Origin: Thermostichus sp047461615
Lineage (GTDB): Bacteria > Cyanobacteriota > Cyanobacteriia > Thermostichales > Thermostichaceae
Length of the DNA stretch: 64,000 nt
NCBI RefSeq assembly: GCF_047461615.1
Contig: NZ_JANSHI010000013.1
Coordinates: forward strand, 21,622-85,621
Direction: 5' to 3'
The notes under the pieces are model-generated. The model did not search any database. It was not told the origin of the DNA and worked only from the letters and a program-made list of their open reading frames with translations. Of the stretch, positions 55,992 through 64,000 are shown piece by piece. Position 1 is the first letter of the stretch; the number at the start of each line of letters is the position of its first letter. The translations under genes were made by a program, and so were the position numbers.

Positions 55992-57001
55992 CTAGCGCTC
56001 ACCATCGTTAGGTCGGCCCGCCCGGTCGCGCCCTCGGATCCCAAGAGAGGAACGCTCATCCGGCTGGGATCCTCAGGATTCTGGGAGACGCGGATAACAG
56101 CTCGCTCGCGGTTGAACTGATAGGCCTCGGCCACGTAGCGGATGGGCTCACTCAAGCTGGGCTCCAGCGGCAGACCGGGGGCTGGCAAAAGATCCACTAG
56201 CTCGGTAAAGGTGCCGCTCCGCAAGCCCACCACGGCAGCAGCTCCCAACTGGTTGCAGATGGCAATGAGCACGGGTTCCTGGGCGCTGGCGCTGACGTTG
56301 GTCAAGGTGACAGTGACATTGGCCCGGCTGGGTGCTGGGGGATAAGTAATCTCAAAGAGGCGGGCAGGGGCATTGCCCAGCTCGTCGCGGATGCGAAAGC
56401 GAAGCTGCCCCCTGTAGGGCAGGATGGAAGAAAAGTAGAAGCCGAAGCGGTCACTGGGGCCACGTCCAGGGATGTTGGCCTGGCCAGGGACGTAGGCGAG
56501 GACGGCCCGGCTTTGCCAGTTGTTGGGGGGCGCGTAGGGCAGCAAGGGGCCGCTGTCAAGGCTAGGGGGATCCTGGGGAGGTGGATCCGGCTGGCCATCC
56601 CTGTTTAGATCCAGGCCATTGCCCAAAAAGGCCACTGAGCGCTGGAGTAAGATGGGGCGGTTTTGGTTATCGACTAGAGGAGGTCGCCCTTCCGCCAGCC
56701 CTGCGTTCTCCACATAGACGTTAAAAGGGCGATTCAAGATCTGGTTGTCCCGCCGCCGCCGCACGTTGAACTGGAGGTAAGGCCCCACCGCGCCTGCTGT
56801 TGGGGATCCCCCCGTAATTTCAAAGTCATCGGCCCGCAAAAAGACGTTTTCTAGCGGGCTAGGCGGAGTTGTTGCCTCCCCGCAGCCGACTAGGCCGAGG
56901 GCAAAGGCTACTAAAGCTACAAAGGCTGCACCAGATCCCCCCTTTCTGGGGAAAGCTCGGTCTTTCCAGGCCGGCAGGCAAGCTTTGGCTTCAGCCTTCA
57001 T
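55919..57001 (-). CDS. Lipoprotein of unknown function with a Ca-loop-like motif
   Basis: A 360-residue protein. Residues 21-40 form a lipoprotein signal peptide ending in LGLVGC, so Cys40 would be lipidated. The mature part is Pro- and Asn-rich with beta-strand character. DLNRDGQPD at 131-139 has the spacing of a calcium-binding loop like those in dockerin or thrombospondin type 3 repeats. I do not recognise the family. The frame extends further upstream to 57058, but the ATG at 57001 fits the signal peptide. The last 25 codons lie in the repeated sequence at the gap edge; the stop is the same in both copies, so the C-terminus stands if the contigs simply overlap. Confidence 0.6.
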   Translation of the reverse strand: MKAEAKACLPAWKDRAFPRKGGSGAAFVALVAFALGLVGCGEATTPPSPLENVFLRADDFEITGGSPTAGAVGPYLQFNVRRRRDNQILNRPFNVYVENAGLAEGRPPLVDNQNRPILLQRSVAFLGNGLDLNRDGQPDPPPQDPPSLDSGPLLPYAPPNNWQSRAVLAYVPGQANIPGRGPSDRFGFYFSSILPYRGQLRFRIRDELGNAPARLFEITYPPAPSRANVTVTLTNVSASAQEPVLIAICNQLGAAAVVGLRSGTFTELVDLLPAPGLPLEPSLSEPIRYVAEAYQFNRERAVIRVSQNPEDPSRMSVPLLGSEGATGRADLTMVSASGDRLTCFNEQLSNLRNVFPDFFR

Positions 57002-57089
57002 CTCCACAACAGTTGGCAAGGGTTTGCCGCCCGCAACCTGCCCAATGGCCTGTACCACTATACCGCTCTGAAAGACTTATACAACCCCG

Positions 57090-57218
57090 GACAAAAGCGG
57101 ACTTTTGATCCAGGTTGAGGCTTTCTTCCTGCTTCCACGACCCGTAGCTAGTGGTAGGCTTAACACCTACTACCCCGCCAGAGGGATCTCCGCAGGCGTG
57201 ACTTCCCCGCGAGCTGCA
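57090..57218 (-). pseudogene. Possible remnant of an IS605 TnpB C-terminal tail
   Basis: On the minus strand a frame reads SHACGDPSGGVVG, then SYGSWKQEESL, and ends soon after. Tails of the form ACG...GG...KQE are common at the ends of cyanobacterial TnpB proteins. No RuvC or zinc-finger part precedes it. This is a weak match from pattern memory and needs a search. Confidence 0.35.
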
Positions 57219-57482
57219 GGTAGTTGCTCCTTGCTCTTGATCGAGCACACAGGCTAAAGACGGAGCCTACTTTAGCCTAGGCAAAGTGCCTGCCAGATAA
57301 AGATGCACCTGCAAGTCTACTAGCGCAGCTAATCCACGTCAAGGCAGAAAGTTCGTTACGCCACGCAGTGGCGCTCGCGTCAGCGGGACCGAGTCCTCAT
57401 TGTCCAGTGAATCAAGGACTAGAGGAGAGCCCTAGGCTCGGTTTCTTATGCAGCTTGCTAGCCTAGAGGGAGCGAAAGGTGG
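57219..57482. other. Gene-free region before the ABC exporter, with one small hairpin
   Basis: No gene is apparent. GCCAC-GCA-GTGGC at 57360-57372 forms a hairpin followed by GCTCGCGT, similar to the short palindromes scattered in cyanobacterial intergenic DNA. The exporter promoter should lie here, but I see no clear -35/-10 pair. Confidence 0.4.
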
Positions 57483-58499
57483 ATGCCCATGTCAAATACC
57501 CCTGCGGTCTTGGTTCAACACCTCCAGAAGCGCTACGGCTCCACGGTGGCTGTGGCGGATGTCTCCTTCCAAGTAGAGCCCGGCCAGATCTACGGCATTC
57601 TTGGCCCCAACGGCGCCGGCAAAACCACCACTCTGCACTGCCTGTGCACCCTGCTGCGCCCTGACGCGGGCCGGATCGAGGTGTGCGGGATCCCGGTCAA
57701 CGAAAACCCCAGGGCGGTACGCGAAAAGCTGGGCTTTGTTGCCCAGGAGGTGGCTTTGGATAAGGTGCTGACGGGGCGAGAATTGCTGCAGTTGCAGGCC
57801 GACCTCTACCACCTGCCGCGGTCCTTGGCCCGAGAGCGGATTGCCACCGTCCTTGAATTGCTGGGGCTGGCCGACCGTGCCGACCAACGCATCGGCACCT
57901 ACTCCAGCGGTCTGCGCAAACGCCTAGATCTGGCGGCAGGGCTGCTCCACCAGCCCCAGGTGCTGGTTTTGGACGAGCCCACGGTGGGCCTGGATATCCC
58001 CAGCCGGCAGGCCATCTGGGACTTTCTGCGCCAGCTTAGAAACACCGGCGTCACGGTGGTGCTCAGCAGCCATTACCTGGAAGAGATCGATCTATTGGCT
58101 GACCGGGTGGCCATCATCGACCGCGGCAAGCTGATTGCCGAAGGAACCCCAGAAGAGCTGAAAGCCCGCGTCGGCGGCGAGCGCATCACCGTCAAGCTGC
58201 AGGAGTTTGCCCCGCCAGAACTGGCCCAGCGGGGTGCCGAACTGCTGGCCTCTCTGCCCTTTGTCCAAAAGGTGGTGATCAACAGCGCCCAGGGCAATGC
58301 CCTCAACTTGGTGGTGCAGCGGAATGGGGAGGATCCCCTCAGCCAGATCCGCGCCCACCTTGAGGCCCACGGGCTGGAGGTCTTCAGCAGTACCCAATCT
58401 CGCCCCAGCCTGGACGACGTGTATTTGGCGGCAACCGGGCAAACCCTCCTGGATGCAGAGCTGGCAGCTTTCGAGTCCAACTTAGGCAAGAAAAAGTAG
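57483..58499 (+). CDS. ABC-2 exporter ATP-binding protein (DrrA type)
   Basis: A 338-residue ATPase with Walker A GPNGAGKTT at 41-49, signature YSSGLRKRLDLA near 145 and Walker B VLVLDEPTVGLD near 165. SSHYLEEIDLLADRVAIIDRGK holds the switch His. A C-terminal domain of about 100 residues follows, as in DrrA/daunorubicin-resistance transporters. It pairs with the permease gene 46 bases downstream. Such pairs export lipids, polyketides or drugs; the cargo is unknown. ATGs at 57483 and 57489 are both possible; AGGTGG fits the second better and GGGAG the first. Confidence 0.9.
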   Translation: MPMSNTPAVLVQHLQKRYGSTVAVADVSFQVEPGQIYGILGPNGAGKTTTLHCLCTLLRPDAGRIEVCGIPVNENPRAVREKLGFVAQEVALDKVLTGRELLQLQADLYHLPRSLARERIATVLELLGLADRADQRIGTYSSGLRKRLDLAAGLLHQPQVLVLDEPTVGLDIPSRQAIWDFLRQLRNTGVTVVLSSHYLEEIDLLADRVAIIDRGKLIAEGTPEELKARVGGERITVKLQEFAPPELAQRGAELLASLPFVQKVVINSAQGNALNLVVQRNGEDPLSQIRAHLEAHGLEVFSSTQSRPSLDDVYLAATGQTLLDAELAAFESNLGKKK

Positions 58500-58545
58500 T
58501 TTTTCCCTGATTCCCAATCCTTACCAAGTTTGCAGGAGCCTTCGT

Positions 58546-59394
58546 ATGACCTCTGCTGCTTCCCCAATTCAATCCAGCCCAATTCCCCTTTTGACAGCAG
58601 AATTTTGGCAGGAAACTTTTGCCCTCACCCGCCGCTTGTTTATCCAACTGCAGCGCCGCCCCGTAACCCTGGTAGTCGGCATCGTCCAGCCGCTGCTCTG
58701 GTTGATTTTGTTTGGAGCCTTGTTTCAGAATGCCCCTATTTTTGGGGCCGGGCAAAACTACACCCAGTTTTTGGGAGCAGGCGTGATCGTGTTTACGGCC
58801 TTTGGCGGGGCTTTGAATGCGGGGGTGCCGGTGATTTTCGACCGGGAGTTCGGATTTTTAAACCGACTGCTGGTGGCTCCCCTCACCTCTCGCTTTTCCA
58901 TTGTGCTGGCCTCCAGCCTGTTCATCGTCAGCGTGGCGCTGCTGCAGACGGCGGCAATCGTGGGGGCAGACTACGTCCTCGGCGGCGGGATCCCAGACGT
59001 GCGGGGCTTGGCGGTGGTGGCCTTGATCGTGGGCCTGTTGGTCTTGGGCTTTACCGCCTTGAGCTTGGGCCTAGCCTTTGCCATGCCGGGGCACCAGCAG
59101 TTGCTGGCTTTTATCTTTCTGGTCAACTTGCCTTTGATCTTCTCCAGCACGGCTTTGGCTCCCTTCAGCTTCATGCCCACCTGGCTGCGCTGGGTGGCCA
59201 GCCTTAACCCGCTCACCTTTGCCATCGAGCCAATTCGCCACGTCTACCGCACCAGCACCTGGAGCTTTGCCGATGTGGTGCTACAGGCTCCCTGGGGCAA
59301 TCTCACCCTAGCGGGATCCCTGGGGCTCTTGACGGGGTTTGTGGTGGTGTCAGTGCTGCTGGTGCAGGGGGTGCTGCGCAAGGGCTTGGCCTGA
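58546..59394 (+). CDS. ABC-2 exporter permease
   Basis: A 282-residue membrane protein with six helices and the ABC-2 pattern VVGIVQPLLWLILFGALFQ near the N-terminus, FDREFGFLNRLLVAPLTSRFSIVLASSL in the middle and SLNPLTFAIEPIRHVYR near the end. It is the membrane partner of the ATPase just upstream. The SD AGGAG is placed well before the ATG. The next gene, a methyltransferase, starts 127 bases later on the same strand and could be part of the unit. Confidence 0.92.
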   Translation: MTSAASPIQSSPIPLLTAEFWQETFALTRRLFIQLQRRPVTLVVGIVQPLLWLILFGALFQNAPIFGAGQNYTQFLGAGVIVFTAFGGALNAGVPVIFDREFGFLNRLLVAPLTSRFSIVLASSLFIVSVALLQTAAIVGADYVLGGGIPDVRGLAVVALIVGLLVLGFTALSLGLAFAMPGHQQLLAFIFLVNLPLIFSSTALAPFSFMPTWLRWVASLNPLTFAIEPIRHVYRTSTWSFADVVLQAPWGNLTLAGSLGLLTGFVVVSVLLVQGVLRKGLA

Positions 59395-59521
59395 GGGGCT
59401 TTGGGACTGGCTCGGGGAAGCCGAGTTGGTCTTGTGCCTTTCAAAGTCAATGGCAAGAAGCAGACTTCTCCTTTTGTCCTGCTACCTGGCTCCTTTTCGG
59501 AGGACGTTGGAGATTTTGGCC

Positions 59522-60172
59522 ATGGCAGTTCTTGAAGATTGGCAGCGCTCCAAGTTGGATCCCAGCGACGATGCCCTCTTCTACAGCTACCCCCGCTTCG
59601 TAACCCATGTAGATGCTGGCTTCATCGGCCAGCTCACGGATCTCTACCGCCGCTACTTGCAGCCCCAGACCCGCATTCTCGACCTAATGAGCAGTTGGGT
59701 TTCCCATTTGCCGCCGGAGATGGATTTTGCCCATGTGGAAGGGCACGGGATGAATGCTGAAGAACTGGCGGCTAACCCTCGGCTTAACCATTTCTTCGTC
59801 CAGAACCTCAACCAAAACCCACTCCTGCCTTTCCCGGACTGCACTTTTGATGCCGTGCTGAACGCGGTTTCGGTGCAATACCTGCAGCAGCCGGAGCAAG
59901 TGTTTGCCGAGGTGCATCGCATCCTTAAGCCCCAGGGCTTCTTCATTGTCAGCTTCTCCAACCGCATGTTTTTCCAGAAGGCAATCCAAGCCTGGCGAGA
60001 CAGCTCGGAAGCAGAGCGGGTGGAGCTGGTCAAGCGCTATTTCGAGGCAGTGCCAGGGTTTGAGATCGTCGAAGTCATCCAGCGGCCTGCTCCCCTGAGT
60101 TGGCTTGCCTTTCTGGCCGGAGGGGGCAGGGATCCTTTCTACGCCGTGGTTGGGCGGCGAGCTGCAGCTTAA
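59522..60172 (+). CDS. SAM-dependent methyltransferase-like protein
   Basis: A 216-residue class I methyltransferase-like protein. RILDLMSSWVSHLP takes the place of motif I, but the usual Gly-rich loop (GxGxG) is replaced by SSW, so SAM binding is not certain. FPDCTFDAVLNAVSVQYL and VFAEVHRILKPQGFFIVSFSNR are standard methyltransferase motifs. The substrate is unknown. The ATG at 59522 fits the domain; an upstream ATG at 59450 would add 24 residues of basic hydrophobic sequence. It converges on nadK with 17 bases between. Confidence 0.78.
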   Translation: MAVLEDWQRSKLDPSDDALFYSYPRFVTHVDAGFIGQLTDLYRRYLQPQTRILDLMSSWVSHLPPEMDFAHVEGHGMNAEELAANPRLNHFFVQNLNQNPLLPFPDCTFDAVLNAVSVQYLQQPEQVFAEVHRILKPQGFFIVSFSNRMFFQKAIQAWRDSSEAERVELVKRYFEAVPGFEIVEVIQRPAPLSWLAFLAGGGRDPFYAVVGRRAAA

Positions 60173-60189
60173 GAGGCAGTAAGCGAAAG

Positions 60190-61113
60190 CTAGGGCAGCT
60201 CTACCGAGGTAGGCTTAGAAGCATAGGTCAGGCCCCAGCCCAATTTCTCACGCATGACCCGGAAGAACTCCGGTCGGCGTAGGCGAATCAGGTCTGTGCA
60301 GTAGGGGGCGCGGACAACGCGAATTTGGTCTTCTGGCAGGATGTAGCAGCCAGCATTGCCGTCCGCTACCAAAACCAGCGGCTGAGGGCTAGCGGGGCTG
60401 ATCCACACCTCTTCCGAATCGGGAAAGACCAGAGCCCGTGAGGCCATCGAGTGGGGACAGATAGGGATCAACTGCAACACCGGCAGGCTGGGAGTGATGA
60501 CCGGTCCTCCTGCAGAAAGGGCGTAGGCGGTAGAACCGGTGGGGGTGGCTAGGATAATGCCGTCGGCGGCCACATCCAGAGGGGAGTGCTCCCCAATGGT
60601 GACTTCAAAGTGGCACATGCTGGTCAAAGGCTCGCGGTGGAGCACCATCTCGTTGAGGCTAAGCACTTCCCAGCGCAATTCGTTGCCGCGGTAGGCCTGC
60701 ACCAGCAACATGCTACGGCGATCCAGAATGTACTCGCCGGCAATGGCTGCCTTGGCCGCCTCTTCTAGGTGGGTTAGGTAGGTCTCCGTCAGAAAGCCCA
60801 AGTGGCCAGTGTTCACGGCCAGCAAGGGGATCCCTTTGGGAGCCAGTTGCCGGGCTGCTGCCAAAACGGTGCCGTCTCCCCCCAGCACTACGGCAAACTT
60901 CATGCTCTCGTCAAAGCCGGCGGGGGCCAGGCTGTCCACCTTGGTCAAGCAGACGGGACTGTCAAGCTTGGCGTAGCCGAGGACGCCGCCCCAATTGGGG
61001 GCCACACAGACTTCCCACCCCTGCTCCTGAAACCAGCGGGAAAGGATTTCGCTGCTGCGTTTAGCGGCAGGCTTGGCGTCGTTGTAGAGGATACCGACCT
61101 TGGGCTTGCTCAT
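60190..61113 (-). CDS. nadK: NAD kinase
   Basis: A 307-residue kinase making NADP from NAD. The GGDGT motif is near 79 (VVLGGDGTVLAAAR), followed by VNTGHLGFLTE, the NE motif in LNEMVLHRE and DGIILATPTGSTAYALSAGGP. All active-site parts are present. Cyanobacteria usually have two NAD kinases; the long N-terminal portion with SLAPAGFDESMKF matches the type with about 305 residues. With nadABC it makes this window rich in NAD(P) synthesis. Confidence 0.95.
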   Translation of the reverse strand: MSKPKVGILYNDAKPAAKRSSEILSRWFQEQGWEVCVAPNWGGVLGYAKLDSPVCLTKVDSLAPAGFDESMKFAVVLGGDGTVLAAARQLAPKGIPLLAVNTGHLGFLTETYLTHLEEAAKAAIAGEYILDRRSMLLVQAYRGNELRWEVLSLNEMVLHREPLTSMCHFEVTIGEHSPLDVAADGIILATPTGSTAYALSAGGPVITPSLPVLQLIPICPHSMASRALVFPDSEEVWISPASPQPLVLVADGNAGCYILPEDQIRVVRAPYCTDLIRLRRPEFFRVMREKLGWGLTYASKPTSVELP

Positions 61114-61288
61114 GGGAGGGGGAAGAGGCAGAGCGGTGCCAAAACTCTATCAGTTCTAGATAGCTGCCGCAAAAAATAGCTGGCCCCCTGGCCCCAGCTC
61201 GGGTCACCGCCAGGGATAAGCTGGAAGAGCTCCCCAGCGAGTCTCTGGACGGGCTGAGGGGAGTTGAAAATGTTGTTCGCTTTTTCCC

Positions 61289-62230
61289 ATGCAAGCCTGT
61301 ACCCTGGTCGCCCGCGCCAAGATCAATCTTTACCTAGAGATCCTCGGATCCCGCCCCGATGGCTATTCCGAGGTGGCCATGATCCTGCAGAGCATCGCTT
61401 TGGCGGATCGCGTGCGTCTCCAGCGCCGCCCCCACGGGATCCACCTAATCTGTAACCACCCGGAAGTGCCGGCAGATGCCCGCAACCTGGCCTACCGCGC
61501 GGCTGAGCTGCTGCAAAAGGAGTGCCAGACCAATCTGGGGGTGGAGATCCACATCGAGAAGCAGATCCCCGTGGCGGCGGGCTTGGCAGGCGGCTCAGCC
61601 GATGCAGCGGCAGTTCTGGTGGGGTTGAACCAGCTCTGGGGCTTGGGCCTGACGGTCAGAGAACTGCAGCACTTGGCGGCCCGCTTGGGATCCGACATTC
61701 CCTTTTGCGTGCAGGGGGGCACCCAGCTAGCCACAGGACGGGGAGAAGTTTTACAGCCGCTGGCCGACTGGGAAGGGATCCCCCTGCTGTTGGCCAAGCC
61801 CAAGCGCCTTGGGATCTCCACTGCCTGGGCCTATCAAGCCTTTCGCGCTCACCGTGCCGCTTCCTTGCCTTCTGCGGGATCCTCTCTGTCGACCTTGCCC
61901 CAAGTCCTCGCTGCTCTGGAGCGTCGGGATCTGCTGGCCTTGGCCCGCAGTTTACGCAACGACCTGGAGCAGCCAGTTTTGGCCGAGTACGCTATCGTGG
62001 GAAAATTGCGCCAGGCCTTGCTGGAGGTAGGGGCGTTGGGATCCCTGATGTCGGGCTCGGGGCCGACAGTGTTTGGGCTCATGGCCAGCCTGGAGGGGGC
62101 TGCTCAAGCCTGCGAGAGCCTGCGCCGCCGCTTTCCGGAGGTGGACTTCTGGGTAACCCAGTTTGCTCCCACCGGCATTCTGCTGGAGCCGGATCCCCAC
62201 CCTCTCGATCCCCCTAGAATTGCTAGCTAG
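61289..62230 (+). CDS. ispE: 4-diphosphocytidyl-2-C-methyl-D-erythritol kinase
   Basis: A 313-residue GHMP kinase of the MEP isoprenoid pathway. The N-terminal ARAKINLYLEILGSRPDGY, the ATP loop PVAAGLAGGSADAAA near 94-108, and MSGSGPTVFGL near the C-terminus are the three GHMP motifs. It supplies isoprenoid units for carotenoids, chlorophyll tails and quinones. It diverges from nadK by 175 bases. The ATG at 61289 begins MQACTLVARAKIN. Confidence 0.96.
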   Translation: MQACTLVARAKINLYLEILGSRPDGYSEVAMILQSIALADRVRLQRRPHGIHLICNHPEVPADARNLAYRAAELLQKECQTNLGVEIHIEKQIPVAAGLAGGSADAAAVLVGLNQLWGLGLTVRELQHLAARLGSDIPFCVQGGTQLATGRGEVLQPLADWEGIPLLLAKPKRLGISTAWAYQAFRAHRAASLPSAGSSLSTLPQVLAALERRDLLALARSLRNDLEQPVLAEYAIVGKLRQALLEVGALGSLMSGSGPTVFGLMASLEGAAQACESLRRRFPEVDFWVTQFAPTGILLEPDPHPLDPPRIAS

Positions 62231-62322
62231 CCTAGCCAGGAAACAGGCCCTGATAACCGGTGGAACATTAAAGCTCTGTAGTTCAGACTAAAAATTAGCT
62301 TGGCTGCGGGCCTGAGAAGAAG

Positions 62323-63722
62323 ATGAGCGAGAGGACGTTGTTTGACAAAGTCTGGGACGCCCATACGGTGCGGATCTTGCCCTCAGGGCAGACGCAGTTG
62401 TTCATTGGGCTACACCTCATCCACGAGGTCACCAGCCCCCAGGCTTTTGCCATGCTGCGGGAGCGCAATCTGCCAGTTCTTTTTCCAGAGCGGACGGTGG
62501 CGACGGTCGATCACATCATCCCCACCGACAACCGGACGCGACCTTTTGCGGATCCCTTGGCGGAGGAGATGATCCAGGAGCTAGAGCGCAACTGTCGCCA
62601 ATACGGCATCCGCTTCTACAACAGCGGCTCCGGCCGGCAGGGGATCGTGCATGTGATAGCGCCGGAGCTGGGGCTGACGCAGCCGGGGATGACCATTGCC
62701 TGCGGCGATAGCCACACTTCTACCCACGGCGCCTTTGGAGCCATTGCCTTTGGCATCGGCACCAGCCAGGTGCGGGACGTGCTGGCCACCCAAACTCTGG
62801 CCTTGTCCAAGCTCAAGGTGCGCCGCATCGAGGTGCAGGGCACGTTGGGGCCGGGGGTTTACGCCAAGGATGTGATCCTGCACATCATCCGCAAGCTGGG
62901 GGTCAAAGGCGGGGTGGGCTACGCCTACGAGTACGGCGGCAGTACTGTCGAGGCGATGAGCATGGAAGAACGCATGACCCTCTGCAACATGTCCATCGAA
63001 GGGGGAGCCCGCTGCGGCTATGTCAATCCCGATGCCGTGACCTTTGAGTATTTGCGGGGGCGGGAGTTTGCTCCTCAGGGATCCGATTGGGAAGAGGCTG
63101 TGGCCTGGTGGCAAAGCCTAGCCAGCGACCCCGACGCTGTCTATGACGACGTGGTGGTGTTTCAGGCCTCCGAGATTGCTCCCACGGTTACCTGGGGGAT
63201 TACCCCCGGCCAAAACATTGGGGTGGACGAGCGGATCCCGGCTCCCGAGGAGTTGCCAGAAAGTGAGCGGGAACTGGCTAGGGAAGCCTACGCCTACATG
63301 GGCTTGCGACCAGGGGATCCCATTGTAGGCACGCCGGTAGATGTCTGCTTTATTGGCAGCTGCACCAATGGCCGCTTGAGCGATTTGCGGGAGGCAGCCA
63401 AGGTTGCCAAAGGCCGGCGGGTAGCGCCTGGAGTGAAAGCGTTTGTGGTCCCTGGCTCCGAGCGGGTCAAGCAGGAGGCTGAACAGGAAGGCTTGCGGGA
63501 AATCTTTGAGGCAGCAGGGTTTGAGTGGCGGGATCCCGGCTGCTCCATGTGCTTGGCTATGAACCCAGACCGCTTGGTAGGGCGGCAGATTAGCGCCTCT
63601 TCCTCCAACCGCAACTTTAAGGGCCGCCAGGGATCCCCCACAGGGCGCACTCTGCTCATGAGCCCGGCCATGGTGGCGGCAGCAGCAGTGAGCGGCAAAG
63701 TGGTGGACGTGCGGACGCTGCT

Positions 63723-63726
<4 letters not shown>
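62323..63726 (+). CDS. leuC: 3-isopropylmalate dehydratase large subunit
   Basis: A 467-residue aconitase-family enzyme of leucine synthesis. Cluster cysteines are in GSCTNGR near 347 and PGCSMCLAMNP near 407 and 410. CGDSHTSTHGAFGAIAFGIGTS and SSNRNFKGRQG are standard motifs. leuD is not in view. The 3' end overlaps the convergent thiD gene by four bases (TTAG). The ATG at 62323 begins MSERTLFDKVWDAH. Confidence 0.96.

Positions 63727-64000
<274 letters not shown>

Noticed and set aside
54980..56011. Plus-strand open frame running across the N gap opposite glsF
   Set aside because: It is antisense to glsF for most of its length, and the Ns carry it artificially through the gap. It encodes no known family.
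56991..57248. An 85-codon minus-strand frame as a real gene
   Set aside because: It overlaps the 5' end of the lipoprotein gene region, has no SD, and its only recognisable part resembles a TnpB tail. It was kept only as a possible remnant.

Overview
The window is a piece of a cyanobacterial chromosome. It carries oxygenic photosynthesis genes (psbD, psbC, psbX, petM, acsF), ferredoxin-linked enzymes (sulfite reductase, a glutamate synthase with the ferredoxin-type insertion, the catalytic chain of ferredoxin:thioredoxin reductase) and cyanobacterial carotenoid genes (cruP-like, cruG-like). The DNA is GC-rich and saturated with the palindrome GGGATCCC, while the usual cyanobacterial palindrome GCGATCGC is rare. 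D2 looks like that of early-branching lineages. Together these suggest a thermophilic unicellular Synechococcus of the hot-spring A/B' type; this is an inference. A 100-N gap shows the source is a draft scaffold.

Layout. 1-3.6 kb: end of recJ, a small PedR-like LuxR regulator, a SphS/PhoR-type kinase, a short-chain dehydrogenase and petM. 3.6-6.6 kb: a psbD-psbC operon with a promoter, a long leader and a terminator, in which the usual psbD/psbC overlap is missing. 6.6-13 kb: a COG0523/CobW GTPase, then a minus-strand run (epimerase-like protein, pxcA, a methyltransferase-glycosyltransferase fusion, psbX, ftrC, usp). 13-21 kb: enolase, prolyl oligopeptidase, treZ, cruP-like and a DUF1537 kinase. 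21-27.6 kb: tandem repeats before phoU, an RNB-family protein that has lost its catalytic aspartates, clpB and a DsrE-family protein. 28-34 kb: a solitary Tat-exported binding protein divergent from a complete nadC-nadA-nadB cluster, then gnd and a lumenal pentapeptide-repeat protein. 34.7-36.3 kb: an IS200/IS605 element with intact TnpB and a TnpA whose HUH motif is destroyed, inserted right before larC. 37.6-46.2 kb: SbmA/BacA-like ABC exporter, sulfite reductase, TPR, STAS, cruG-like, an OmpR-type regulator and lgt. 46.3-55.5 kb (minus): a frameshifted TPR/GT41 protein, an EGY-like site-2 protease, acsF and glsF. 55.7-57.5 kb: the gap, bounded by two identical 77-bp copies that look like unmerged contig ends, an unknown lipoprotein and a possible TnpB remnant. 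57.5-64 kb: an ABC-2 exporter pair, a methyltransferase, nadK, ispE, leuC and the end of thiD.

Functional themes are photosystem and chlorophyll supply, NAD(P) metabolism (nadABC, nadK, gnd), ferredoxin-driven N and S assimilation, and phosphate sensing (sphS-like, phoU). Genes are tightly packed: three convergent pairs overlap by exactly four bases at their stop codons. No rRNA, tRNA or CRISPR array was found. The observations most worth following up are the catalytically dead RNB protein, the TnpA-dead/TnpB-intact element, and the rearranged psbD-psbC junction.
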